A stretch of DNA of 6,689 nt from Bacteroidia bacterium (GTDB lineage: Bacteria > Bacteroidota > Bacteroidia > NS11-12g > UBA955): the NCBI GenBank assembly GCA_020848595.1, contig JADLHV010000211.1, positions 1 through 6,689 of the forward strand, in the 5' to 3' direction. This document shows, piece after piece, positions 1 through 6,689 of the stretch (the first letter of the stretch is position 1; each line of letters starts with the position of its first letter). The notes below the pieces were generated by a model that saw only the letters and a program-made list of their open reading frames with translations, was not told where the DNA came from and made no database searches. The position numbers were made by a program, and so were the translations under genes.

Positions 1-1186
1 ACTTAATCCCATTTAACTTTATTTGACCTAATTCGCCTTGCTTAGATACTATTGCTATAAAATATTCGGCAGGGAAGGAGGGGTTGTAAGAAATATTTGA
101 TGTTGTGGGATAACTGAATCCTGCTTGGGTGGTCATTTGATTGTCTGGAATCAAACTCATCATACTTGGATTTCCTAAATTGGAACTCTGTCCATTGCAT
201 TCTCCACTTTTCATCAATTCTACAACTGATATTGGCTTGTCGGATGAAATGCATACACTTAAATTGACTTTCTGGTTAACTAAATGTGATTGCCCTTCAT
301 TCATTATTAACGTTGGAATACCATTAATACTTATCTGAGTGTTGTTTTCTGTCGCAACAATTTGATACAAATATCCATTTTGATTGCTGAAATAGGGTAT
401 GGTTGTAAACGATTTTCCTAAATATTGTGCCGGTTGTGTTTGATTGTATAAATGATCACATCCTTTACAGGTAGAATTGTTATACTCTACAAATGAACAT
501 TTTGCACCTTCAAAAACGACAAATTTCTTGCATCCTTTTGAATTCCAAATTTTTGTTCCTGCAAATGTCTGACTATCCATGGCCTGTTCTTGATAAACTT
601 GACCTTTTCGCAATATTCTTGTATATAATAAACCTTGAACTAAATTAACCTTCGAATTACATGTAGGCATGATGTTCAATTCTACACTGTCATCTATAGC
701 TAAAACTGAAAAAATACTATTATTGGCTTTCCCAATCGATTCGTCGCCTCTATAGGTATTGATAAAATATATTGGATTATATGGAACGCGCTCTACTGGT
801 AATATTACAGAAATGTCTGTACTATTTAAGCTGTTATTCATTGCCTGTAAACTTATTGGCTCCGAACTGTTAATTAATATGCCTCTTGTCGGACTGAATA
901 CGGAGGCGCTTGGTGTGCCCGCTTTTAAATAGTCTATTACTGTATCTTTGCTATATACAATAAAGTTACCTGTGTTGTATGAACCACATGAAATACTTAA
1001 TGTGAAATTTTTCTTTTCACAAGAAATAACAAATGATACCTTCTCAAAGGTGCCATAATTTTCTAAAAAAGCGAAACGGAATTCTTTTCCGTAGTTGTTA
1101 GTTTGGTTTTGAGCATTGGATCCTAAAATTGTAATCAAGGAAGCCAACAGAAGCAACGCTCTCAAACGCTTGAGTGTAATCTGCAT
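1..1186 (-). CDS. Secreted IgGFc-binding-domain protein (N-terminal 395 residues, 3' end outside window)
   Basis: The frame is open from the ATG at 1186-1184 to the left edge, giving 395 residues with no stop. Residues 1-25 look like a signal peptide: K6/R7/R9, a Leu/Ile-rich core at 10-21, then SNA before Q26. The body resembles the IgGFc-binding N-terminal domain: a DISVILP segment at 124-130 followed by YNPIYF at 136-141, GTKIW at 210-214, FVVFEGAKC at 222-230, CDHLYNQ at 243-249 followed by LGKSF, and a late SLIPDNQM segment at 344-351. These resemble the family's 'kPVaVFsG...C...DHLyEQ...LGk' and 'NPxeQ' patterns from memory. In Bacteroidota such domains sit in large secreted proteins, often with repeats and a C-terminal sorting domain; whether that holds here cannot be seen. 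There are nine cysteines after the signal peptide, consistent with an exported disulfide-containing fold. Ligand and function are unknown. The gene is transcribed away from the M16 gene, and its codon use (ACA, CCA, TTA) differs from that of the plus-strand genes. The family call is from motif recognition only. Confidence 0.8.
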   Translation of the reverse strand, partial: MQITLKRLRALLLLASLITILGSNAQNQTNNYGKEFRFAFLENYGTFEKVSFVISCEKKNFTLSISCGSYNTGNFIVYSKDTVIDYLKAGTPSASVFSPTRGILINSSEPISLQAMNNSLNSTDISVILPVERVPYNPIYFINTYRGDESIGKANNSIFSVLAIDDSVELNIMPTCNSKVNLVQGLLYTRILRKGQVYQEQAMDSQTFAGTKIWNSKGCKKFVVFEGAKCSFVEYNNSTCKGCDHLYNQTQPAQYLGKSFTTIPYFSNQNGYLYQIVATENNTQISINGIPTLIMNEGQSHLVNQKVNLSVCISSDKPISVVELMKSGECNGQSSNLGNPSMMSLIPDNQMTTQAGFSYPTTSNISYNPSFPAEYFIAIVSKQGELGQIKLNGIK

Positions 1187-1306
1187 CTATAACACGAATT
1201 TAATTTTTTCTTTTGTCCGACATTTTACTAATTTTGACGAGATTTTTGTTGAAAAGGTTGCGTTTGTCCTTTACTTCGTACAAATATTATTCCAAAATTT
1301 ATATAA
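1187..1306. promoter_or_regulatory. Divergent intergenic region with candidate promoters for both flanking genes
   Basis: This 120-bp AT-rich gap must carry the promoters and leaders of two divergent genes. The Bacteroidota sigma-ABfr consensus is TTTG, about 17-23 bp, then TAnnTTTG. On the plus strand a TTTTTG (1243-1248) and a loose TTACTTCG (1271-1278, two mismatches) are 22 bp apart and would give a leader of about 28 nt. On the minus strand the complement of 1281-1288 reads AATATTTG (one mismatch to TAnnTTTG), with a leader of about 95 nt, but I see no good -33 element for it. The two candidates lie next to each other, so the promoters could interfere or be co-regulated. No Shine-Dalgarno precedes either ATG; the bases before 1307 are A/T only. 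I see no operator-like inverted repeat. The exact elements are tentative. Confidence 0.35.
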
Positions 1307-3040
1307 ATGAAAAAATTGTTCTTTTTATCAGCAGCATTAAGCTTGATTCTCGCCCCGAGATCTGCTTCGGCTCAAGCTGCCTTAACACCAATTGTTAAGG
1401 TCGATGCTAATCCAGGGAAACTTGTCATTCCCTATGTTAAATACCGCCTGGAAAACGGTCTAACTGTAATTATTAATGAAGATCATAGCGATCCTATTGT
1501 CCATGTTGAAGTGACGTATCACGTCGGCTCTAACAGGGAAACTATGAGAAGAACTGGTTTTGCTCACTTCTTTGAACATATGATGTTCCAAGGCTCCCAA
1601 AACGTAGCAGATGAAGAACATTTTAAAATTGTACAAGGTTCTGGTGGTGATATGAACGGTACTACTAACCGCGATAGAACTAATTATTTCGAAACTGTTC
1701 CTAGTAATATGCTTGCTACCGCTCTTTGGCTTGAAGCTGATAGAATGGGTTTCTTATTACCTGCTTTTACTAAAAAGAAATTCGAAACTCAACGTGCTAC
1801 CGTAAAAAATGAAAAAGACCAAAGATATGGCGAAGGTTATGGTATGCTCCGTGAAGTACAAGACCAAATTATTTACCCTTATGGTCACCCTTACAGCTGG
1901 CAAACTATTGGTTATGTTGATGACTTAAATGCTGCAGATTCTAATGACCTAAGAAATTTCTTCTTAAAATGGTATGGCCCTAATAATGCTATTCTTGTTA
2001 TTTCTGGTGATGTTAATCCTGAAGAAGCAATGAAAATGGTTCAAACATATTTTGGTCCTATTAAACGTGGTGTCGAACCGCCTGCTTTGCCTAAAAAACC
2101 TATCGTTATTGAAGAATCTAAAATAACAACAGTATATAGTAAAGTATATGCACCGCTTGCTTCTATCACTTTCCCAACTGTTCCTACTTTCCATAAAGAT
2201 GAAGCTGCTCTTGATGTGCTTGCTAATCTTTTAAGTGATGGCAAAAATTCTGTTTTATATAAAAACTTTATTGATGCTGAAAACTCTTATCAAGCTATGT
2301 GTAGCAACGCTACTTATGAAATGTCTGGGGAATTTAATTTTATTTTAGTTACTTATCCTGAAAGTCAAGGTGGTTTAAAGGAAGTTGAAATGAGAAATAC
2401 ACTTCAAAGAGCTCTAGATTCTTTCGAAATTAACGGTTTCTCTGATGCCGATCTAAAACGTGTCGTACAAAGTCTTTCTTCTGGTTATTTTGGTGTTCTT
2501 GAAACTGTAGGCAATAAAGCTTCTGTTCTTACTCAATACGAAATGCTAACCGGTGGTTCTATGACTTTGGATAAAGACTTCGAAAGATATCAAAAAGTTA
2601 CTAAAGAAGATGTAATGCGTGTTTTTAGAACTTATATTAAAGGTAAAAACTATGCATGTGTTCATATTATCCCTGATCCAATTTTAGCTACTAATCCTAA
2701 TGCTAAAATTAAAAAGTATGAAAGTATTAACCCATACGAAAACGAAACTCCTGATAAGTCTGCTTATATGAACTTAGCATATAATCCTACTGTAGATGAG
2801 CCTGGTTTCGATAGAAGTAAAAAACCTACTGTACCTGCTGCTAAACCTGTTCCAGTTCCTAATTTCTATAAAACTAAATTTGATAATGGTCTTAAAATTA
2901 TTGGTGCTTCTTCTAAAGAAACTCCAATGGTATATATTAGTATCAATATTAGAGGTGGTCACTTGTTTGAAACTGGTAAAATTAAAAATGGAACTGCTTC
3001 TATGCTTGCTGCCATGATGAATGAAGGTACCTTAAGCTGA
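1307..3040 (+). CDS. M16 family zinc metalloprotease, N-terminal part ending at an in-frame TGA
   Basis: This part encodes 577 residues of a secreted M16 (insulinase/pitrilysin clan) endopeptidase. Residues 1-22 form a signal peptide (KK, hydrophobic core, ASA before Q23) with no lipobox cysteine, so export to the periplasm or outside is expected. The first peptidase domain carries the inverted zinc motif HFFEH at 87-91, with H87 and H91 as ligands and E90 as catalytic base. The third ligand is probably E169 in VKNEK, 78 residues after H91. The family-typical segment around NRDRTNYFETVP (121-132) is intact. An M16_C-like domain spans about 210-400. The linker at about 475-518 is rich in Pro and Lys. 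A second M16 domain starts near N519, where the zinc motif is degenerate (S565-M-L-A-A569), as is normal for the inactive half of double M16 proteins. Translation should stop 12 residues after S565, within that domain. ATG 1307 is chosen because it opens the signal peptide. On its own the product is probably misfolded or inactive. Confidence 0.9.
   Translation: MKKLFFLSAALSLILAPRSASAQAALTPIVKVDANPGKLVIPYVKYRLENGLTVIINEDHSDPIVHVEVTYHVGSNRETMRRTGFAHFFEHMMFQGSQNVADEEHFKIVQGSGGDMNGTTNRDRTNYFETVPSNMLATALWLEADRMGFLLPAFTKKKFETQRATVKNEKDQRYGEGYGMLREVQDQIIYPYGHPYSWQTIGYVDDLNAADSNDLRNFFLKWYGPNNAILVISGDVNPEEAMKMVQTYFGPIKRGVEPPALPKKPIVIEESKITTVYSKVYAPLASITFPTVPTFHKDEAALDVLANLLSDGKNSVLYKNFIDAENSYQAMCSNATYEMSGEFNFILVTYPESQGGLKEVEMRNTLQRALDSFEINGFSDADLKRVVQSLSSGYFGVLETVGNKASVLTQYEMLTGGSMTLDKDFERYQKVTKEDVMRVFRTYIKGKNYACVHIIPDPILATNPNAKIKKYESINPYENETPDKSAYMNLAYNPTVDEPGFDRSKKPTVPAAKPVPVPNFYKTKFDNGLKIIGASSKETPMVYISINIRGGHLFETGKIKNGTASMLAAMMNEGTLS
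3038..3040 (+). other. In-frame TGA interrupting the M16 protease gene
   Basis: The TGA is codon 578 of the frame opened at 1307. The same frame continues without another stop to the TAA at 4166-4168. The translation on either side (NEGTLS, then TGIQLENKLRNMGSS) aligns without a gap to the usual M16 pattern in which a residue such as Tyr or Lys occupies this position, so a substitution rather than an indel explains the stop. It could have arisen by one change from TGG, TTA, TCA, CGA, AGA or GGA. TGG is used for Trp throughout the gene and in gyrA, and no other in-frame TGA occurs in the three genes, so general reassignment is not supported. I see no SECIS-like stem-loop downstream. The stop itself is certain in the sequence as given; its cause is not. 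Confidence 0.85.
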
Positions 3041-4168
3041 ACCGGTATTCAATTGGAAAATAAATTAAGAAATATGGGTAGCTCGATTAGCTTTAATGGC
3101 GGTGGTCAAAGTATTAATTGCTTTGTTACTTGCTTTAAAGACTCTTTTAATCAAACTATGGCTGTATTAGAAGATATGTTCTTTAATCCAGCGTTCAATC
3201 AAAAAGACTTCAAATTAAATAAAAAAGCAGTGCTTGGTGGTATCGAAAATGATAACCTTTATTCTCCTGCTACTTTCGCAAATAAAAAGTTTAGAGAAAT
3301 GCTTTATGGCGACGATAATCCAATCGGTATTGGTAACTTAACTGAATGGGCTGCCGTAAATAAATTAACTATTGATGAACTGAAATTCTATAAGAATAAT
3401 TTTATGTCACCTAACCTTACTACAATTTCTGTTGTTGGTGATATTGATGAAAAATCTGTAACTGAAGGCTTGTCTTTCTTTAAAAAATGGGAAAATAAAA
3501 ATTTATCTATCCCTACTTATAATAAATACCCTTCTGCTTCTAAAACTCAAGTTTATTTAGTAAACCAAGATAATGCCCCGCAATCTAATATCATTATCGG
3601 TTATAGAACTATTCCTTACGATATTAATGGCGATTTCTATAAAGCAACCATAATGAATTTTGCCTTAGGTGGTGCCTTCAATTCACGCTTAAATCTTAAT
3701 CTAAGAGAAGATAAAGGCTGGACATACGGTATTAGCTCTAGATTTAGCTCTGGTGGTAAAGATATTCCAGGTTTGTTTATCGTAAGCGCTGGTGTTAAAA
3801 GAAGTGCTACTGACTCTTCTTTCCTTGAAATTTTTAAAGAAATTAAGAATTATATAGAAAATGGTATCACTGACGAGGAATTAGATTTTACTAAACGTGC
3901 TCTTTTAGGTAGTGAAGCTTTAGATTATGAAAGTCCATTTAGTAAACTTGGTTTCTTGTCTCAAATCATCTTGTGGGATTTAGATGCTAATTTCAATGCT
4001 CAACGTGCCGAAACTATCAATAAATTGACTAAAGAGGATGTTAATGCAATAGCTAAAAAATACCTTAGCCTCGATAATTTAGTAATTATTTGTGTTGGTG
4101 ACGATATTTTAGTAAAAGAACAACTCGAAAGACTTGGCCTTGGCAAAATTAAAGTCTTGAAAATGTAA
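3041..4168 (+). pseudogene. C-terminal remainder of the M16 protease, beyond the in-frame TGA
   Basis: This is the continuation, in the same frame, of the double M16 protease. It holds the rest of the inactive second M16 domain and its M16_C domain, ending at TAA 4166-4168. Conserved features are intact: GSSISF (591-596 in full-length numbering), VVGDID (709-714), and the segment SRLNLNLREDKGWTYG (793-808). In that segment R800 and Y807 are the likely Arg/Tyr pair that helps bind substrate and completes the active site formed by HFFEH in the first half. With the TGA skipped, the whole protein would be about 953 residues, normal for Bacteroidota double M16 proteins. As a separate gene it would have to start at TTG 3053 or ATG 3074, both inside a helix of the domain, without a signal peptide or clear ribosome site, so an independent product is unlikely. 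The uninterrupted, well-conserved remainder means that any decay is very recent, or that the stop is an error or is read through. Confidence 0.75.
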
Positions 4169-4204
4169 GTTCAAACTACAAATAATCAGACATTTATATA
4201 ATTA

Positions 4205-4233
4205 AGTCCCGGTAATTTACCGGGACTTTTTTT
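4205..4233 (+). terminator. Rho-independent terminator of the M16 protease gene
   Basis: A perfect 10-bp stem (4205-4214 with 4218-4227, core CCCGG/CCGGG) closes a 3-nt loop and is followed directly by a run of seven T (4227-4233). It starts 36 bp after the protease stop codon. The opposite strand lacks a T-run after the hairpin, so it should act in the plus direction only. It insulates gyrA from read-through transcription and implies that gyrA has its own promoter. Confidence 0.92.
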
Positions 4234-4312
4234 GTTGGTATATTGTGGAATGTAAATTCGACTGTCCGCTTTTTTTTGACTATCTTGCAATGTTTTTAGA
4301 AAGCAATAAAAT
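4234..4312 (+). promoter_or_regulatory. gyrA leader with candidate promoter
   Basis: These 79 bp lie between a strong terminator and gyrA, so the gyrA promoter should be here. The best candidate for a Bacteroidota -7 element is TATCTTGC at 4281-4288, which is one T short of a good TAnnTTTGC match, preceded by a run of eight T at 4270-4277. I see no convincing TTTG -33 element at the right distance. AGAAAG at 4298-4303 is only weakly Shine-Dalgarno-like. The assignment rests mainly on position. Confidence 0.35.
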
Positions 4313-6689
4313 ATGGATCAAAACCCTGATGATTACAACGTTGAACGGATTATTCCGATTAACATTGAAGATGAAATGAAGACGGCTTACATCGACTATT
4401 CTATGTCGGTTATTGTAAGTAGGGCTCTGCCCGACGTTAGAGATGGTTTGAAACCTGTACATAGACGTGTCCTGTACGGTATGACTGAATTAGGATTGGC
4501 CCCAAACCGTCCTTATAAGAAATCAGCTCGTATCGTTGGAGAGGTCCTTGGAAAGTATCATCCTCATGGAGACTCGTCTGTTTACGACACAATGGTGCGT
4601 ATGGCTCAAGCTTGGAGCTTGCGTTATACAATGGTAGATGGTCAAGGTAACTTTGGCTCTATCGACGGTGACTCTGCCGCCGCAATGCGTTATACTGAAG
4701 CAAGATTGAAAAAAATTGCTGAAGAAATGCTTAATGATTTGGAAAAGGATACTGTCGATTTTAGACCAAATTTTGATGATTCTTTAAAAGAACCAACCGT
4801 TCTGCCTTCCAAAATCCCGAATCTAATCGTTAATGGCGCGTCTGGTATTGCTGTTGGTATGGCCACTAATATGGCTCCACATAATCTTACTGAAGCCGTT
4901 AATGCTACGATAGCTTATATCGATAATAATGAAATCGAAATCTCGGAATTGATGAACCACATCAAAGGCCCAGATTTCCCAACTGGTGGTATTATTCACG
5001 GTACGGATGGAATTCGCTCTGCTTTCGAAACCGGTAGAGGTAGAATCCTCATGAGAGGTAAAACTGAAATCGAAACTATGGGTAATGGTAAAGAAATGAT
5101 TATCGTTACTGAAGTGCCTTTCCAAGTAATGCCTAATCAAATCATTACTCGTGCCGTTGAATTGGTTCAAGAAAAAGTTGTAGATGGTATCGTCGCTGTT
5201 CGTGATGAATCTGGTCGTGATGGTATGAGACTCGTGTTTGAATTGAGAAAAGATGCTATCGCTAATGTGGTCTTAAATCAATTATTTAAATACACCGCTC
5301 TCCAATCTTCGTTCTCGGTTAATAATATTGCTCTTGTCAATGGTCGACCTGAAATGCTTAACCTTAAAGACCTTATTAAGCACTTCGTAGAACACCGCCA
5401 CGAAATAATCGTTAGAAGAACTAAATTCGACCTCGCTGAAGCCCGAAAACGCGCCCATATTTTAGAAGGTTTATTAATCGCTCTCGATCATCTTGATGAA
5501 GTTATTGCACTTATTAGAAATTCTAAAAATCCTGATGAAGCTAAAGATGGTCTTATAACTAAATTTGGACTAAGTGATATTCAAGCTAAAGCAATTCTTG
5601 ATCTTAGATTGCAGCGTTTAACTGGACTCGAACGTCAAAAGATTAAAGAAGAATTTGATGAGCTTATGAAACAAATCGCTTACTTAGAATCAATTTTAGC
5701 CGATGAATCTTTAAGATATTCTATTATCAAAGAGGAATTGGTTGAAATGAAAGAAAAATATGGCGATGATCGTAGAACGCTTATCGAACATAGTGCTGGT
5801 GAAATTGATATAGAAGACTTAATCCCTAATGAAAAAGTTGTTATCACAATCTCTCATATGGGTTATATCAAAAGAACTATCCTTACCGAATATAAAGAAC
5901 AAAATAGAGGTGGTCGTGGTAATAGGGGAGTCTCTCATAGAGATACTGACTTCGTTGAACACCTTTTTGTTGCTAATACGCATAATTATATGCTGTTCTT
6001 TACTGAACAAGGTCGCTGTTTCTGGATGAAGGTGTATGAATTGCCTGAAGGTGGTAAAGCTACTAAAGGTAGGGCTATCCAAAATCTTATCGCTATCCCT
6101 AGTGATGATAAAATTAGAGCTTACCTAAATATCGAAAATCTTAAAGATGCCGATTACCTAGATAAACACAATATTATCCTTTGTACTAAAAAGGGAATTA
6201 TTAAGAAAACTACTCTCGAAGCTTACTCTAGACCAAGAACTAATGGTATTAATGCAATTACAATTCGCGAAGGGGATGAATTGTTGTCTGCCAAATTAAC
6301 TAATGGTAATTGCGAAATTATTATGGCTAAACGCTCTGGTAAAGCTATTCGTTTTAATGAAGGCCTTGTTAGACCAATGGGTAGAAATGCTTCTGGTGTT
6401 AAAGGTATTACACTCGAATCGGATAAAGATGAAGTAATCGGTATGCTCACCATTGATAAGGATTTCTTAAAAGATGCTACTATTCTTGTGGTTTCTGAAA
6501 ATGGTTTCGGTAAACGCTCTTATATCGTTGACCCTGAAACTGGTGTTGATGAATATCGTATAACTGGTAGGGGTGGTAAAGGTGTCAAAACTCTTAATAT
6601 TACTGATAAAACTGGTGATTTAATCTCTATCGAATCGGTAACGGATGAAGATGGTTTAATGATTATTAATAAATCTGGATTAACCATTC
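4313..6689 (+). CDS. gyrA: DNA gyrase subunit A (3' end outside window)
   Basis: This is the breakage-reunion subunit of DNA gyrase, which works as an A2B2 complex in the cytoplasm to introduce negative supercoils using ATP. The 792 residues present cover the winged-helix/tower/coiled-coil N-terminal region (about 1-525) and most of the C-terminal beta-pinwheel. The catalytic tyrosine is Y127 in AAMRYTE (E. coli Y122). The quinolone-resistance region reads HPHGDSSVYDT, with S88 and D92 at the E. coli S83 and D87 positions, a sensitive-type pattern. A GyrA-box-like QNRGGRG at 530-536 separates gyrase from ParC, although its second residue is Asn instead of the usual Arg/Lys. GyrA proteins are typically about 820-880 residues, so probably only the tail is missing. 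ATG 4313 is preferred because translation from it gives the expected N-terminus (IIPINIEDEMKTAYIDYSMS). It lies 79 bp after the terminator and forms its own transcription unit. gyrB is not in the window. Confidence 0.97.
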   Translation, partial: MDQNPDDYNVERIIPINIEDEMKTAYIDYSMSVIVSRALPDVRDGLKPVHRRVLYGMTELGLAPNRPYKKSARIVGEVLGKYHPHGDSSVYDTMVRMAQAWSLRYTMVDGQGNFGSIDGDSAAAMRYTEARLKKIAEEMLNDLEKDTVDFRPNFDDSLKEPTVLPSKIPNLIVNGASGIAVGMATNMAPHNLTEAVNATIAYIDNNEIEISELMNHIKGPDFPTGGIIHGTDGIRSAFETGRGRILMRGKTEIETMGNGKEMIIVTEVPFQVMPNQIITRAVELVQEKVVDGIVAVRDESGRDGMRLVFELRKDAIANVVLNQLFKYTALQSSFSVNNIALVNGRPEMLNLKDLIKHFVEHRHEIIVRRTKFDLAEARKRAHILEGLLIALDHLDEVIALIRNSKNPDEAKDGLITKFGLSDIQAKAILDLRLQRLTGLERQKIKEEFDELMKQIAYLESILADESLRYSIIKEELVEMKEKYGDDRRTLIEHSAGEIDIEDLIPNEKVVITISHMGYIKRTILTEYKEQNRGGRGNRGVSHRDTDFVEHLFVANTHNYMLFFTEQGRCFWMKVYELPEGGKATKGRAIQNLIAIPSDDKIRAYLNIENLKDADYLDKHNIILCTKKGIIKKTTLEAYSRPRTNGINAITIREGDELLSAKLTNGNCEIIMAKRSGKAIRFNEGLVRPMGRNASGVKGITLESDKDEVIGMLTIDKDFLKDATILVVSENGFGKRSYIVDPETGVDEYRITGRGGKGVKTLNITDKTGDLISIESVTDEDGLMIINKSGLTI

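Noticed and set aside
42..338. Short open frames in other frames within the IgGFc-binding gene
   Set aside because: The 395-codon minus-strand frame with a signal peptide and family motifs explains this stretch.
1116..1398. Two short plus-strand open frames across the divergent intergenic region
   Set aside because: They overlap the start of the minus-strand gene and the start of the protease in other frames, and show no ribosome site or conserved pattern.
3038..3040. TGA reassigned to Trp or Gly in this organism
   Set aside because: No other in-frame TGA occurs in about 2,100 codons of the three genes, and TGG is used for Trp on both sides of the TGA and in gyrA.
3038..3080. Selenocysteine codon with a downstream SECIS
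   Set aside because: There is no convincing stem-loop at the required distance, M16 proteases are not known as selenoproteins to my knowledge, and the position is not catalytic.
4823..5170. 115-residue minus-strand open frame inside gyrA
   Set aside because: It is fully antisense to strongly conserved gyrA coding sequence, has low-complexity His/Ser/Asn composition, and has no recognisable motif.
5819..6453. Small open frames on both strands within the gyrA C-terminal region
   Set aside because: They are shadows of the gyrA reading frame, which is open throughout and matches the family.

Overview
The window is AT-rich bacterial DNA and most likely comes from a member of the Bacteroidota. 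Three things suggest this: a secreted IgGFc-binding-domain protein of the kind common in that phylum, a secreted double-length M16 metalloprotease, and start codons preceded by A/T-rich sequence with no clear Shine-Dalgarno. No rRNA or other strong taxonomic marker is present, so placement below phylum is not attempted.

Layout. From 1186 down to the left edge, on the minus strand, runs the first 395 codons of a secreted protein with an IgGFc-binding-like domain; its C-terminus lies outside the window. A 120-bp intergenic region (1187-1306) separates it from a divergent plus-strand gene. That gene (1307-4168) reads as one double-domain M16 (insulinase/pitrilysin-type) zinc protease of about 950 codons, but it is interrupted by a single in-frame TGA at 3038-3040. 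The reading frame is the same on both sides and otherwise open. A strong intrinsic terminator (4205-4233) closes it. A short leader (4234-4312) then precedes gyrA, the DNA gyrase A subunit, which starts at 4313 and runs off the right edge after 792 codons.

The genes do not form an obvious pathway. Two are exported proteins (an adhesin-like surface or secreted protein and a periplasmic or secreted protease), and gyrA is a housekeeping gene with its own transcription unit. I see no mobile element, CRISPR array, tRNA, rRNA or riboswitch.

The point of real interest is the lone in-frame TGA in the protease. It falls inside the second M16 domain rather than at a domain boundary. It separates the zinc site in the N-terminal half from the likely substrate-binding Arg/Tyr residues in the C-terminal half. 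No frameshift accompanies it, and the neighbouring genes show no sign of TGA reassignment. A recent nonsense mutation or a base-call error is the simplest reading; readthrough or reinitiation is possible but not shown. I did not find convincing evidence for a new biological system here.
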